64,000 bases of DNA from Alphaproteobacteria bacterium (lineage in GTDB: Bacteria > Pseudomonadota > Gammaproteobacteria > Burkholderiales > Burkholderiaceae_C): NCBI GenBank assembly GCA_030054175.1, contig JASGCM010000011.1, positions 1 through 64,000 of the forward strand, read 5' to 3'. A program made the position numbers and the translations under genes. This document shows positions 43,709 through 53,410 of the stretch, one piece after another. Within the stretch, counting starts at the first letter, position 1; every line of letters begins with the position of its first letter. The notes under the pieces are model-generated. The model worked only from the letters and a program-made list of their open reading frames with translations, was not told where the DNA came from and did not search any database.

Positions 43709-43709
43709 C

Positions 43710-45848
43710 ATGGCTGGAATGGCTCCCGAATCTGGCGGCGGTGTTTTTTCCGCCGGCAGCAACGCTGCGTTCAAGCAGCAACTGAACAAAGTTTATTCGT
43801 GGTACACAGGCGGCTTCGTCGTCTTTGTCATCGCTTTGGCCATCCTGGAGCAGATGGGCTTGCCCCGCAACTGGATCGGTTACATCTTTCTGGCCGCAAC
43901 CGTACTGCTGTACGGTGGCATCGGCGTGATGAGCCGCACCAATGACGCTGCCGAATACTATGTGGCTGGCCGTCGCGTGCCGGCCATCTACAACGGCATG
44001 GCCACCGGCGCCGACTGGATGTCGGCCGCGTCGTTCATCGGCATGGCCGGGACCTTGTACCTGACGGGTTACGGCGGTTTGGCCTTCATCATGGGCTGGA
44101 CCGGTGGCTACTGTCTGGTGGCCTTGTTCCTGGCTCCCTACCTGCGCAAATTCGGTCAGTTCACCATCCCCGACTTTCTGGGTGCTCGCTATGACGGCAA
44201 CCTGCCTCGTTTGCTGGGCATCTTGGCCGCTATTTTGTGCTCGTTCACTTACGTGGTGGCGCAGATCTATGGCGTGGGTCTGATCACCACACGCCTGACC
44301 GGTGTGGCTTTCGAGCTGGGTATTTTCCTGGGTCTGGGCGGCATCTTGGTGTGTTCGTTCCTGGGTGGCATGCGCGCGGTGACCTGGACCCAAGTGGCTC
44401 AGTACATCATCCTGATCGTGGCCTACATGATCCCCGTGGTGTGGCTGTCGGTCAAACAAACTGGTGTACCGGTGCCACAAGCCATTTACGGCTACCAACT
44501 CGAGAAAGTCACGGCCAAAGAGAAAGAGCTGATCGACGACCCGAAAGAGAAGGAAGTGATCGCCATCTTCAAGGCGCGCTCGGATGAGTTGGCCGAGAAG
44601 CTCAAAGATGTCAAGTCGGCGCTGGAAGCCGACAAGGCCGCTGCCATGAAGAAGGTCGATGAGCACAAGGCTGCGAATGCGCCCGAAGCCGATGTGAAAG
44701 CGGCTGAAAAAGCCCTGGCCTCCATACCGCCCAATGAAGAAGCCGCCCAAAAGGCTTGGACCGCCGCCAAAGCTGCTGCTGACGCACGCGCCCGTCCGTT
44801 GGCGGGCATGCCGCGTCACGCCAATCAGTTCGCCGGCGACCCCAATGGCGATGCCAAAGCCCAAGAGACCTACAACACTTCGCGCTTGAACTTCATGGCG
44901 CTGGTGTTCTGTCTGATGGTGGGCACGGCGGCGTTGCCGCACATTCTGATGCGTTACTACACCACACCGTCGGTGAAGCAAGCGCGCAGTTCGGTGACCT
45001 GGTCGCTGTTCTTCATCTTCTTGCTCTACTTCACTGCCCCAGCCTTGGCCGTATTGGTCAAGTACGAAGTCTTCACCGTTCTGGTGGGCACGCCGTTTGA
45101 CAAATTGCCAGCCTGGGTCGGCCAGTGGGCCGCGGTTGATCCGACCCTTCTCTCAGTGTCGGACGTGAATAAGGACGGCATTCTCCAGTTGGGTGAAATG
45201 CGCATCGGTGGTGATATCGTGGTGCTGGCCACGCCGGAAATCGGTGGCTTGCCCTACGTGATCTCGGGCATGGTGGCTGCGGGTGGCCTGGCGGCCGCTC
45301 TGTCAACCGCCGATGGTTTGCTGCTGACCATCGCCAACGCCCTGTCGCACGATCTGTACTTCAAGATGATCGACCCCAACGCCTCAACATCTCGCCGGGT
45401 GACCATCTCGAAAGCCTTGCTGTTGGTCGTGGCCCTGGCCGCGGCTTACGTGGCCGCACAGAAACCTGCGGACATCCTGTTCCTGGTGTCTGCCGCGTTC
45501 TCTTTCGCTGCCGCCGCTTTCTTCCCGGCCCTGGTACTGGGCATCTTCTGGAAGCGGGCGACCAAGTGGGGGGCCGTGTTCGGCATGATCGGCGGCCTGG
45601 GTGTGACCTTCTATTACATGGTCACCACCCAGCCCTGGTTGCGCGGCATCTTTGGCGTCACCTCGCCCATTGAACTGTGGTACGGCATTCAGCCGATCTC
45701 GGCTGGCGTGTTTGGCGTCCCGCTGGGATTTGCGCTCATCATCATCGTCAGCCTCTTGACCCCGGCACCGCGCCGCGAGATTCAAGAGTTGGTCGAGCAT
45801 GTGCGCTACCCCAGCCTGAGTGGTGACATTGATACCAAAGCCACCTGA
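43710..45848 (+). CDS. Sodium:solute symporter large subunit, VC_2705 subfamily, with coiled-coil insertion
   Basis: Solute:sodium symporter related to acetate permease ActP. Helices and motifs follow the SSS pattern: DAAEYYVAGRRVPAIYNGMA, GADWMSAASFIGMAG, VSGMVAAGGLAAALSTADGLLLTIANA. 712 residues. Residues about 265-390 (DNA 44502-44879) form a charged insertion rich in Lys, Glu and Ala with heptad character (EVIAIFKARSDELAEKLKD, ALEADKAAAMKKVDEHKAA), probably a coiled coil. An aspartate-rich loop SVSDVNKDGILQLGEMRIGG resembles an EF-hand-type calcium loop. A strong terminator follows. Substrate probably a small organic acid. Confidence 0.92.
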   Translation: MAGMAPESGGGVFSAGSNAAFKQQLNKVYSWYTGGFVVFVIALAILEQMGLPRNWIGYIFLAATVLLYGGIGVMSRTNDAAEYYVAGRRVPAIYNGMATGADWMSAASFIGMAGTLYLTGYGGLAFIMGWTGGYCLVALFLAPYLRKFGQFTIPDFLGARYDGNLPRLLGILAAILCSFTYVVAQIYGVGLITTRLTGVAFELGIFLGLGGILVCSFLGGMRAVTWTQVAQYIILIVAYMIPVVWLSVKQTGVPVPQAIYGYQLEKVTAKEKELIDDPKEKEVIAIFKARSDELAEKLKDVKSALEADKAAAMKKVDEHKAANAPEADVKAAEKALASIPPNEEAAQKAWTAAKAAADARARPLAGMPRHANQFAGDPNGDAKAQETYNTSRLNFMALVFCLMVGTAALPHILMRYYTTPSVKQARSSVTWSLFFIFLLYFTAPALAVLVKYEVFTVLVGTPFDKLPAWVGQWAAVDPTLLSVSDVNKDGILQLGEMRIGGDIVVLATPEIGGLPYVISGMVAAGGLAAALSTADGLLLTIANALSHDLYFKMIDPNASTSRRVTISKALLLVVALAAAYVAAQKPADILFLVSAAFSFAAAAFFPALVLGIFWKRATKWGAVFGMIGGLGVTFYYMVTTQPWLRGIFGVTSPIELWYGIQPISAGVFGVPLGFALIIIVSLLTPAPRREIQELVEHVRYPSLSGDIDTKAT

Positions 45849-45886
45849 TATGCCAGGGCACCGTCCGGGGCCCTGCACTCAACCGT

Positions 45887-45913
45887 CGGGGCCTTCGGGC
45901 CCCGATTTTTTTT
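45887..45913 (+). terminator. Intrinsic terminator after the symporter operon
   Basis: CGGGGCC, TTCG loop, GGCCCCG at 45887-45904 followed by eight T residues. A second GC-rich stem CAGGGC/GCCCTG lies at about 45854-45875 just before it. Confidence 0.92.
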
Positions 45914-45956
45914 GGGCGGGTACGCCCGCAGAGTTGGCGCTGGCGCTACTTCAGAA

Positions 45957-46178
45957 TCACGCGTTGGCACGTTCGCCGATCTGTCGCCAAATGTCGCGCT
46001 TTTGCTCGTCCCGCAAAGAACCCCAGACCGCAATTTCGGGCAGGGTGCGCAAGCAACCTTCGCACCAGCCCTTTGATTCGTTCATGACGCAAACCGACTG
46101 ACAAGGCGAGGGCAGATGATCGGCTTGGGTCAAAACCTCGGGCAGTCTGCGAACGAGTCGGGCGATGATGGGTTTCAT
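45957..46178 (-). CDS. DUF1289 domain protein (small Cys-rich)
   Basis: 73 residues from ATG 46176-46178. The conserved motif SPCQSVCVMNESKGWCEGCLRTLPEIAVW holds four cysteines (CQSVC and CEGC in pieces) that may bind a metal or iron-sulfur centre; the function of the family is not established. It lies 7 bases downstream of the HMG-CoA lyase gene at the end of the Liu block and is probably the last gene of that transcript. Confidence 0.85.
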   Translation of the reverse strand: MKPIIARLVRRLPEVLTQADHLPSPCQSVCVMNESKGWCEGCLRTLPEIAVWGSLRDEQKRDIWRQIGERANA

Positions 46179-46185
46179 GGCAGTC

Positions 46186-47094
46186 TCAAGCCTGACGGCG
46201 CACCAGGAAAGCACGCGCCACGCGTGAGGAAGTGGGACGGCCCAAATGGTGGCTGATGTACTGACCAGCGTCGATCAAGGTGTTCAGATCGATGCCGGTC
46301 TCTATACCCATGCCATGCAACATATAGACCACGTCTTCTGTCGCCACATTGCCGGTCGCGCCCTTGGCATACGGACAACCGCCCAAACCAGCGACCGAGG
46401 TATCGAATTGCCACACGCCCATCTCAAGCGCGGCCAAGGTATTGGACAAAGCCTGGCCATAGGTGTCGTGGAAATGACCCGCCACCTGATCAATGGCGTA
46501 GTGGCGCAGCGTGGCCTCGAAAGCGGCTTGGACTCGGCGCGGCGTGCCCACCCCAATGGTGTCGGCCACATAGGCGTGCTCGACGCCGATGTCTTTCATC
46601 AAACCAGCCAAATACGCCACCCGATCGGGGGGCACGTCACCCTCGTAAGGGCAACCCAGACAGCAACTCATGGCGCCACGCACAGCAACACCGGCGGCGT
46701 GCGCCGCCGCCACCACTGGGGCGAAACGTTCGATGCTCTCGGCGATCGAGCAGTTGATGTTCTTCAGGCTGAAGGCTTCGCTGGCCGAGCCAAACACCAC
46801 CACCGCATCAGGGCGCGTCAGCAAAGCCGCCTCCAGGCCTTTCAGGTTGGGGGTCAGCACCGAATAACGCACGCCGGATCGGCGTTGCAAAGCAGCCATG
46901 ACCTCGGCGTTATCGGCCATCTGCGGAACCCATTTGGGGCTGACAAAGCTGGTGACCTCGATGCTGGCGAGACCTGCCGCCTGCAAGCGGTGCACCAATT
47001 CGACCTTGACCGATGCAGACACGGGAGCACTTTCGTTTTGCAGGCCGTCGCGCGGGCCGACATCGGTGATCAGTACACGGGCAGGAATTGTCAT
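46186..47094 (-). CDS. mvaB: Hydroxymethylglutaryl-CoA lyase
   Basis: Last step of leucine breakdown: splits HMG-CoA into acetyl-CoA and acetoacetate. It starts MTIPARVLITDVGPRDGLQNE, with the metal/catalytic DVGPRDGLQNE motif. The C-terminal signature GGCPYAKGATGN has the active-site Cys, and HFHDTYGQAL supplies metal-binding His. 302 residues from ATG 47094; a start at 47124 is possible. Behind liuD in the same direction. Confidence 0.96.
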   Translation of the reverse strand: MTIPARVLITDVGPRDGLQNESAPVSASVKVELVHRLQAAGLASIEVTSFVSPKWVPQMADNAEVMAALQRRSGVRYSVLTPNLKGLEAALLTRPDAVVVFGSASEAFSLKNINCSIAESIERFAPVVAAAHAAGVAVRGAMSCCLGCPYEGDVPPDRVAYLAGLMKDIGVEHAYVADTIGVGTPRRVQAAFEATLRHYAIDQVAGHFHDTYGQALSNTLAALEMGVWQFDTSVAGLGGCPYAKGATGNVATEDVVYMLHGMGIETGIDLNTLIDAGQYISHHLGRPTSSRVARAFLVRRQA

Positions 47095-47137
47095 GGCTGA
47101 ATTGTAAAAAGGGCGTCGGCGCATGCGCCGCGCAGGG

Positions 47138-49156
47138 TCAATCGGGGCTGGCTAGGCGCAACAACTCGGCACCTTCGGGCACTTGGTCACCCGGGGCGTA
47201 GAGCAATTCAGCCACGCGGCCATCGGCCGGGGCGTGCAAAGTGTGTTCCATCTTCATGGCTTCCATCACCGCCAAGGCCTGGCCGACTTTCACTGCATCG
47301 CCCACCTGCACCGAGAACGACAACACCTTACCGGGCATCGGCGCGGTCAGTTGTCCACCCGTATCGGTTTGCTCTCCGGCGTGGGCCAGCTCGTCCACCC
47401 TCTCAATCACCAAGGAACCTTGATTGACGAACACATGCACTTGCTCGTCCCAGTGATGGACTTGTGCCCTGAAGCGTTGCTCACCCCAGGCGATGTCCAG
47501 CTCATCACCGATGCGGCTGACCGCGAAAGGCCGTGCCGGTGCGTCGTCGATGGCCAAACGCATCGGGGTCTGGGTATGCAAGACCGTGGTCACATCCGTC
47601 TGGTTCAACCGCCAGGTCCAACGCCGCAGGGTCGGGCCATGGGCCTGAAAACCATCGCGCAGGGACCAAGGGTCAATCCAGGGCCCGTTCTGGGACTGGA
47701 GCGGGCGCGGGCCCAACCAAGCCTGCGCCGTGGCCGCCACACACGCCAGTTCGGTTGCTACGCCAGGGTGTTCGAACAAACGCGCATGTTCACGCGCAAT
47801 CAAGGCAGTGTCCAAGCGGGCATGGGCAAAAGAGTCGGTGGCCAGCACGCGGCGCAAAAACTGCACATTGGTCGCCAACCCAATGATGTGGGTCTGTGCC
47901 AACGCGGCATCAAGCCGCGCCAAAGCCTGATGTCGGTCTTGACCGTGAACAATCAGCTTGGCGATCATCGAATCGTAGTACGGACTGATGGCATCGCCTT
48001 CGCGCACGCCGTCGTCAAAACGCACCGACCCCAACTGAAAGCTCACCGCCTCGGGCTTGCGGTAGACCCGCAAAGTACCGGTGGACGGCAAAAACTGGTT
48101 GTCAGGATTCTCGGCACAAATGCGCGCCTCAATCGCATGACCCTGACGGCGGATTTGCTCTTGTCTCAGCGGCAAAGGTTCGCCGGCGGCCACGCGCAAT
48201 TGCCATTCGACCAAATCCAGGCCGGTGATGGCTTCGGTCACCGGGTGCTCGACCTGCAATCGGGTGTTCATTTCCATGAAGAAAAACTTCATGGACTCGG
48301 GCTGGTCGTAGGCCGCTTGCTCCACGATGAACTCGACAGTGCCTGCCCCCACATAGTCGACCGCACGAGCTGCTGCCACTGCGGCTTCACCCATGCGTTG
48401 GCGCAAGGCTTCGCTCAGGCCCGGGGCGGGCGACTCTTCCAAGACCTTTTGGTGGCGCCGCTGCACCGAGCAGTCACGCTCGAACAGGTGGACCACCTGA
48501 CCATGGGTATCGCCGAACACCTGAATTTCGATGTGGCGCGGGCGTTGCACGTATTTTTCGATCAGCACCGCATCGTCGCCAAAGCTGTTGCGCGCCTCGC
48601 GCTGGCAAGAGGCCAAAGCGGCTTCAAAATCAGCGCCCGACTCAACCACCCGCATGCCTTTGCCGCCGCCGCCGGCACTGGCCTTGATGAGAACCGGGTA
48701 GCCGATGCGATCGGCTTCGCATCGCAACAAGGCCGGATCCTGATCGGCCCCATGGTAACCGGGCACCAACGGCACACCGGCGGCTTCCATCAGACGCTTG
48801 GATTCGGCCTTCAATCCCATGGCCAGAATGCTAGAGGGTCGCGGCCCGATGAAGGCAATGCCCGCATCGGCGCAGGCTTGAGCAAAAGCCTCGTTTTCGC
48901 TCAAGAACCCATACCCCGGGTGGATGGCCTGTGCCCCGGTGTCGCGCGCCGCTTGCAAGATGCGCTCCCAGCGCAGGTAGCTGTCTTTGGGGGCCGGACC
49001 GCCTATCGGCACGGCCTCGTCACACCAGGCCACATGGCGGGCATTCGCATCGGCTTCGGAATACACCGCCACGGTTCGCACACCCATGCGGTGGGCCGTG
49101 GAGGCCACCCGGCAAGCGATTTCGCCGCGGTTGGCAATCAAAATTTTGTCGAACAT
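47138..49156 (-). CDS. liuD: Methylcrotonyl-CoA carboxylase, biotin-containing alpha subunit
   Basis: Biotin carboxylase and biotin carrier in one chain. It carboxylates its biotin with bicarbonate and ATP for transfer to 3-methylcrotonyl-CoA by LiuB. It starts MFDKILIANRGEIACRV (ATG 49154-49156). The ATP-grasp motif KASAGGGGKGMRVV is clear, with the EMNTRLQVEHPVTE stretch, and the C-terminal biotin site is VMEAMKMEHTL. 672 residues, standard. The adjacent liuB and liuC support methylcrotonyl rather than propionyl or acetyl specificity. Confidence 0.95.
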   Translation of the reverse strand: MFDKILIANRGEIACRVASTAHRMGVRTVAVYSEADANARHVAWCDEAVPIGGPAPKDSYLRWERILQAARDTGAQAIHPGYGFLSENEAFAQACADAGIAFIGPRPSSILAMGLKAESKRLMEAAGVPLVPGYHGADQDPALLRCEADRIGYPVLIKASAGGGGKGMRVVESGADFEAALASCQREARNSFGDDAVLIEKYVQRPRHIEIQVFGDTHGQVVHLFERDCSVQRRHQKVLEESPAPGLSEALRQRMGEAAVAAARAVDYVGAGTVEFIVEQAAYDQPESMKFFFMEMNTRLQVEHPVTEAITGLDLVEWQLRVAAGEPLPLRQEQIRRQGHAIEARICAENPDNQFLPSTGTLRVYRKPEAVSFQLGSVRFDDGVREGDAISPYYDSMIAKLIVHGQDRHQALARLDAALAQTHIIGLATNVQFLRRVLATDSFAHARLDTALIAREHARLFEHPGVATELACVAATAQAWLGPRPLQSQNGPWIDPWSLRDGFQAHGPTLRRWTWRLNQTDVTTVLHTQTPMRLAIDDAPARPFAVSRIGDELDIAWGEQRFRAQVHHWDEQVHVFVNQGSLVIERVDELAHAGEQTDTGGQLTAPMPGKVLSFSVQVGDAVKVGQALAVMEAMKMEHTLHAPADGRVAELLYAPGDQVPEGAELLRLASPD

Positions 49157-49163
49157 GCGGACC

Positions 49164-49946
49164 TCACTCCAGCCAACGGGGTTTGCGTTTTTGCAAAAAG
49201 GACTGAACGCCCTCTTTGCCCTCGGCGCTGGCGCGAATATCGGCAATGCCGGCCACGGTGCGCTGAATCAAGGCTTGATCGATTTTGCTGCCCATCAAGT
49301 CGCGCAGCAGTTGCTTGCATTCGCGCAAAGCGTTCGGACTGGCTTGCACCAGTGCCTGGCACATGGCGGCAACACACTCGTCCAGCGCCGCCTCGGAGTC
49401 GACGACCTCGTGCACGAGCCCCAGGCGCAGCGCCTCGGTGGCATCGAAGCGTTCGGCGGTCAGAAAATAGCGTTGCGACGCGCGTGCGCCCATGGCGCGA
49501 ATCACATAAGGGCTGATGGTGGCCGGGATCAGGCCCAGCTTGACCTCGCTCAGACAGTAACCTGCGCCCACCCAACTGACCGCCATGTCACAGGTCGCCA
49601 CCAAACCCATGCCACCGGCATAGACATCGCCCTGCACGCGGGCGATGGTGGGCTTGGGACACTGATCGATGGTCGCCAACATGCGGGCCAATTCACCAGC
49701 GTCTTGCAGGTTTTGCTCACGGCTGTAGTCGGCCATGCGGCGCATCCAGTTCAGGTCAGCGCCGGCGCAAAATGCTTTGCCTTCGGCAGCCAACACGATG
49801 CAACGCACGGCGGTGTCAGCGGCCAACTGCTCGAAACCTTCACGAATTTCACCAATCAGCGTTTCGTTGAAGGCATTGCGCACATCGGGGCGCGCCAAGG
49901 TCAAAGTACCAATGCCGTCGCGGGTTTGCAGTTTCAAATGTTCCAT
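49164..49946 (-). CDS. liuC: Methylglutaconyl-CoA hydratase (enoyl-CoA hydratase family)
   Basis: Hydrates 3-methylglutaconyl-CoA to HMG-CoA. Crotonase motifs: AEGKAFCAGADLNWMRRMADYS and ARVQGDVYAGGMGLVATCDMAV, with SEVKLGLIPATISPYV. The WMRRMADY phrase and position between liuB and liuD support this specific role. 260 residues from ATG 49946 (MEHLKLQTRDG). It begins 4 bases after the liuB stop and ends 7 bases before the liuD start. Confidence 0.93.
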   Translation of the reverse strand: MEHLKLQTRDGIGTLTLARPDVRNAFNETLIGEIREGFEQLAADTAVRCIVLAAEGKAFCAGADLNWMRRMADYSREQNLQDAGELARMLATIDQCPKPTIARVQGDVYAGGMGLVATCDMAVSWVGAGYCLSEVKLGLIPATISPYVIRAMGARASQRYFLTAERFDATEALRLGLVHEVVDSEAALDECVAAMCQALVQASPNALRECKQLLRDLMGSKIDQALIQRTVAGIADIRASAEGKEGVQSFLQKRKPRWLE

Positions 49947-49950
49947 GGCT

Positions 49951-51564
49951 TCACATCCTGAACAGGCCAAAACGGGTGTCTTCTATGGGGGCGTTGAGCG
50001 CTGCGCTCAGACCCAAGGCCAATACCCGACGGGTATCGGCAGGGTCGATGACGCCGTCATCCCAAAGCCGGGCAGTCGCGAAATAAGGGTGACCCTGCTC
50101 TTCGTACTGGCGCCGAATCGGAGACTTGAACGACTCTTCCTCATCGGCACTCCAGGCACCGCCCTTGGCTTCGATGCCATCCCGGCGCACCGTGGCCAGC
50201 ACGCTGGCGGCCTGTTCGCCCCCCATGACGCTGATGCGGGCATTGGGCCACATCCACAGGAAACGCGGCGAGAAAGCGCGGCCGCACATGCCATAGTTGC
50301 CAGCGCCAAAACTGCCGCCAATGATGACGGTGAATTTGGGCACAGCGGCAGTCGCCACGGCCGTGACCATCTTGGCACCGTTGCGTGCGATGCCCTCGTT
50401 TTCGTACTTGCGACCCACCATGAATCCAGTGATGTTTTGCAAAAAGACCAATGGGATCTTGCGCTGGCAGCACAACTCGATGAAGTGCGCGCCCTTGAGG
50501 GCAGACTCGGAAAACAAAATACCGTTGTTGGCGATGACGCCCACTGGCATGCCCTCGATGCGGGCAAAACCGCACACCAGGGTGGAGCCGAAACGGGCCT
50601 TGAATTCGTCGAACTCGGAGCCATCGCCCACTCGGGCGATGATCTCGCGGACGTCAAAAGGTTTTCGGGCGTCGGTGGGGATGACGCCATACAACTCATT
50701 GGCATCGTATCGGGGCGGCTGCGCCGGATGCAAGGGGATGTTCGGAGCCTTGCAGCGATTCAGATTGCGAACCGCCAATCGCGCCAGCGCCAGGGCGTGC
50801 ATATCGTTTTGCGCCAAGTGGTCGGCCACGCCTGACAAGCGGGTGTGCACGTCGCCACCACCCAGGTCTTCGGCACTGACCACCTCGCCAGTGGCGGCCT
50901 TCACCAGCGGCGGGCCTCCAAGGAAAATCGTGCCCTGGTCTTTGACAATGATGGTCTCGTCGCTCATGGCGGGCACATACGCACCGCCCGCCGTGCAACT
51001 GCCCATGACCACGGCGATTTGGGCGATGCCTTGGGCGCTCATGTTCGCCTGGTTATAGAAGATGCGGCCAAAGTGATCCCGATCAGGAAACACCTCGTCT
51101 TGGTTGGGCAAGTTGGCCCCGCCCGAATCGACCAAGTAGACGCAAGGCAGGTGATTTTGCTGCGCCACTTCTTGCGCCCGCAGGTGTTTCTTCACGGTCA
51201 TCGGGAAATAGGTTCCGCCTTTGACCGTGGCGTCATTGCACACCACCATGCAGTCGGTTCCCTGGATGCGTCCGATGCCTGCGATCAGACCCGCGGCAGG
51301 TGCGTCGTTGCCGTACATGTTCAAGGCCGCCAAAGGCGCCAGCTCCAGAAAAGGCGACCCCGGATCGAGCAGCTTCAGCACCCGCTCGCGCGGCAGCAGT
51401 TTGCCGCGTGCCGTGTGCTTGGCGCGAGCGGCTTCACCGCCCCCCTGTGCCACTCGGGCCTGTTGCTGGCGCAAGTCTTCGACCAGACCCGACATGGCCT
51501 GGGCATTGGCCTGAAATTCAGCCGAGCGGGGATTGAGAGAGCTGGCAAGCACGGGCATGGGCAA
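49951..51564 (-). CDS. liuB: Methylcrotonyl-CoA carboxylase, carboxyltransferase beta subunit
   Basis: Transfers carboxyl from biotin to 3-methylcrotonyl-CoA. It has both halves of the carboxyltransferase fold: [65 protein letters not shown], and [25 protein letters not shown]. 537 residues. Start at 51564 or the ATG two codons later. A LiuR palindrome lies 25 bases ahead of it, marking it as the first gene of a second Liu transcript. Confidence 0.95.
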   Translation of the reverse strand: MPMPVLASSLNPRSAEFQANAQAMSGLVEDLRQQQARVAQGGGEAARAKHTARGKLLPRERVLKLLDPGSPFLELAPLAALNMYGNDAPAAGLIAGIGRIQGTDCMVVCNDATVKGGTYFPMTVKKHLRAQEVAQQNHLPCVYLVDSGGANLPNQDEVFPDRDHFGRIFYNQANMSAQGIAQIAVVMGSCTAGGAYVPAMSDETIIVKDQGTIFLGGPPLVKAATGEVVSAEDLGGGDVHTRLSGVADHLAQNDMHALALARLAVRNLNRCKAPNIPLHPAQPPRYDANELYGVIPTDARKPFDVREIIARVGDGSEFDEFKARFGSTLVCGFARIEGMPVGVIANNGILFSESALKGAHFIELCCQRKIPLVFLQNITGFMVGRKYENEGIARNGAKMVTAVATAAVPKFTVIIGGSFGAGNYGMCGRAFSPRFLWMWPNARISVMGGEQAASVLATVRRDGIEAKGGAWSADEEESFKSPIRRQYEEQGHPYFATARLWDDGVIDPADTRRVLALGLSAALNAPIEDTRFGLFRM

Positions 51565-51588
51565 GTTCCTCCAAACCCCGTATTGTGG

Positions 51589-51610
51589 TTGACGTTTACG
51601 TAAACGTCAA
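51589..51610. promoter_or_regulatory. LiuR operator ahead of liuB
   Basis: Perfect 22-bp palindrome: TTGACGTTTAC followed by its exact reverse complement GTAAACGTCAA. The same sequence lies within the operator next to liuR at 59791-59816. It overlaps the stop codon of the HAD gene. The spacing to liuB suits MerR-type control of a promoter here. Confidence 0.85.
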
Positions 51611-52253
51611 TTGGGATAAATCGTTCATGTGTTCAATCACCCGGCTGGCACCGGCAGCCCGCAACTGCTCAGCCTGACCCAATGCGGCATAGCCCCAGAC
51701 GGTCGCGCCGGCAGCGACGCCGGCCATGACCCCGGTCGGGGTGTCCTCCACCACCAGGCAACGGGTCGGCTCCACCGCCCAGATGACGGGCGGCGGCCAA
51801 GTAAACATCGGGGTGCGGCTTGCTGCGAGGCATCTCGTGGCCACTGAAGACGCGCCCCTGGAAATAAGGCAGCAACTCGATTTGGGCCAACATCATTTCG
51901 ACCTTGAATCGATCGGCCCCTGAAGCCACAGCGATGCGCCCCCCCAAGCCGCGATGCAGGCATTCGACCGCCTGGTGCACCCCTTCGATGGCGCGCAACT
52001 CTTGTTGCAATGCCACATTACGCCGGTGCATGAACTCGGTCAGCCATTCTTCCGACCAGGGCTGCCCCGTTTGCTGCTCGATCAGTTCGCGCCGGCTGCG
52101 CACGGTGTGGCCCACGAACAAATCCCAACATTCGGTGGCGCTGAGTGCCCATCCACGCTCGGCCAGCATGGTGTGCAACACGCCATTGGTGATGGGCTCA
52201 CTGTCGACCAGCACCCCGTCACAATCAAAAAGCACGGCCTCAAAGGCAGTCAT
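51596..52253 (-). pseudogene. HAD-family hydrolase (beta-phosphoglucomutase-like), frameshifted
   Basis: HAD phosphatase: motif I FDCDGVLVDSEP near the start, motif II-like VASGADR, motif [17 protein letters not shown], then motif [19 protein letters not shown] in another frame. One extra base in the run CCC at 51778-51780 (plus strand) breaks the frame. Removing it restores a 218-residue protein reading [16 protein letters not shown], ending at TAA (51596-51598) inside the LiuR palindrome. It follows the acyl-CoA dehydrogenase gene by 17 bases. Either a real decayed gene or a one-base sequence error. Confidence 0.85.
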
Positions 52254-52270
52254 GGCCTAGACCCCCTGCC

Positions 52271-53398
52271 TCAAAGGGCACGTTGAATGATGATTTTTTG
52301 TACATCACTGGTGCCTTCATAAATTTGGCACACGCGCACATCGCGGTAAATGCGTTCCAGGGGGAAATCGTTGACCACGCCGTAACCACCCAGGGTCTGG
52401 ATGGCGGCGCTGCACACCCGCTCGGCCACTTCGCTGGCAAACAACTTGGCCATGGCCGCCTCGCGCAGGCAGGGTCGGTTGGCGTCGCGCAGACTGGCTG
52501 CGTGCCAGATCAATTGCCGCGCCGCCTCGAGTTGGGTGGCGGAATCGGCCAGCCTGAAGCCGACCGCCTGGTGGTTGACGATGGCGGTACCAAAACTTTG
52601 GCGCTCTTTGGCATAGGCGATGGCAAAGTCGAGCGCACTGCGTGCCATGCCCACGCTTTGCGCAGCGATGCCGATGCGACCCCCCTCCAACGCGCTGAGC
52701 GCAATGCGGTAGCCCTCGCCCTCTTGACCGATCAGGTTCTCGGCCGGCACTCGGCATTGCTCCAAGACAATCTGCGCAGTGTCGCTGCTGTGCTGGCCCA
52801 GTTTGTCTTCCAAACGCGCCACCACCCAACCCGGGCTGTCGGTGGGCACCAGAAAAGCGCTCATACCTTTTTTCCCGGCCCCTTTGTCGGTGACGGCGAT
52901 GACAATGGCGACTTGTCCGTTTTTGCCACTGGTGATGAACTGTTTGACTCCATTGAGCACATATGCGTCTGCATCGCGGGTGGCGGTGGTGCGCAAGGCC
53001 GAGGCATCGGAGCCAACATGGGGCTCAGTCAAGCAAAAGGCGCCCAGCATTTCGCCGCGCGCCAGCGGTTTCAACCATTGCTCTTGTTGCGCCTTGGTGC
53101 CATAGCGCATCAGGATGGCATTCACCGGACAGTTGGTGACGCTGATGGCGGTGCTGGTGCCGCCATCGCCAGCGGCGATTTCTTCCAGAACCAGGGCCAA
53201 GGTCAGGTAATCCAAACCAGCACCGTCCCATTCTTCGGGCACGCAAATGCCATAAGCCCCCAAAGCGGCCAGGCCTTGATGGACCTCTTTTGGGAAGCAA
53301 TGCTCTTTGTCCCATCGCGCCGCGTTGGGCCACAACTCGCGCTGGGAGAAATCGCGCACTGCATCGCGGATCAACTCTTGATCAGGGGTCAACAACAT
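52271..53398 (-). CDS. Acyl-CoA dehydrogenase
   Basis: Flavoenzyme introducing an alpha-beta double bond into acyl-CoA and passing electrons to ETF. 375 residues with FAD-binding phrases AFCLTEPHVGSDASAL and KQFITSGKNGQVAIV, and the C-terminal signature GGYGVVNDFPLERIYRDVRVCQIYEGTSDVQK. The substrate preference (short branched or straight chain) is not certain. The Liu-block position makes branched-chain or beta-oxidation use likely. It lies 12 bases downstream of the SDR gene. Confidence 0.93.
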   Translation of the reverse strand: MLLTPDQELIRDAVRDFSQRELWPNAARWDKEHCFPKEVHQGLAALGAYGICVPEEWDGAGLDYLTLALVLEEIAAGDGGTSTAISVTNCPVNAILMRYGTKAQQEQWLKPLARGEMLGAFCLTEPHVGSDASALRTTATRDADAYVLNGVKQFITSGKNGQVAIVIAVTDKGAGKKGMSAFLVPTDSPGWVVARLEDKLGQHSSDTAQIVLEQCRVPAENLIGQEGEGYRIALSALEGGRIGIAAQSVGMARSALDFAIAYAKERQSFGTAIVNHQAVGFRLADSATQLEAARQLIWHAASLRDANRPCLREAAMAKLFASEVAERVCSAAIQTLGGYGVVNDFPLERIYRDVRVCQIYEGTSDVQKIIIQRAL

Positions 53399-53410
53399 GA
53401 AGGTGTCCTT

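Noticed and set aside
47183-49516. Long open frame (777 codons) on the plus strand opposite liuD and liuC
   Set aside because: It is antisense to well-conserved enzymes in GC-rich DNA, has a His/Gln/Arg-rich composition typical of shadow frames and no family signature.
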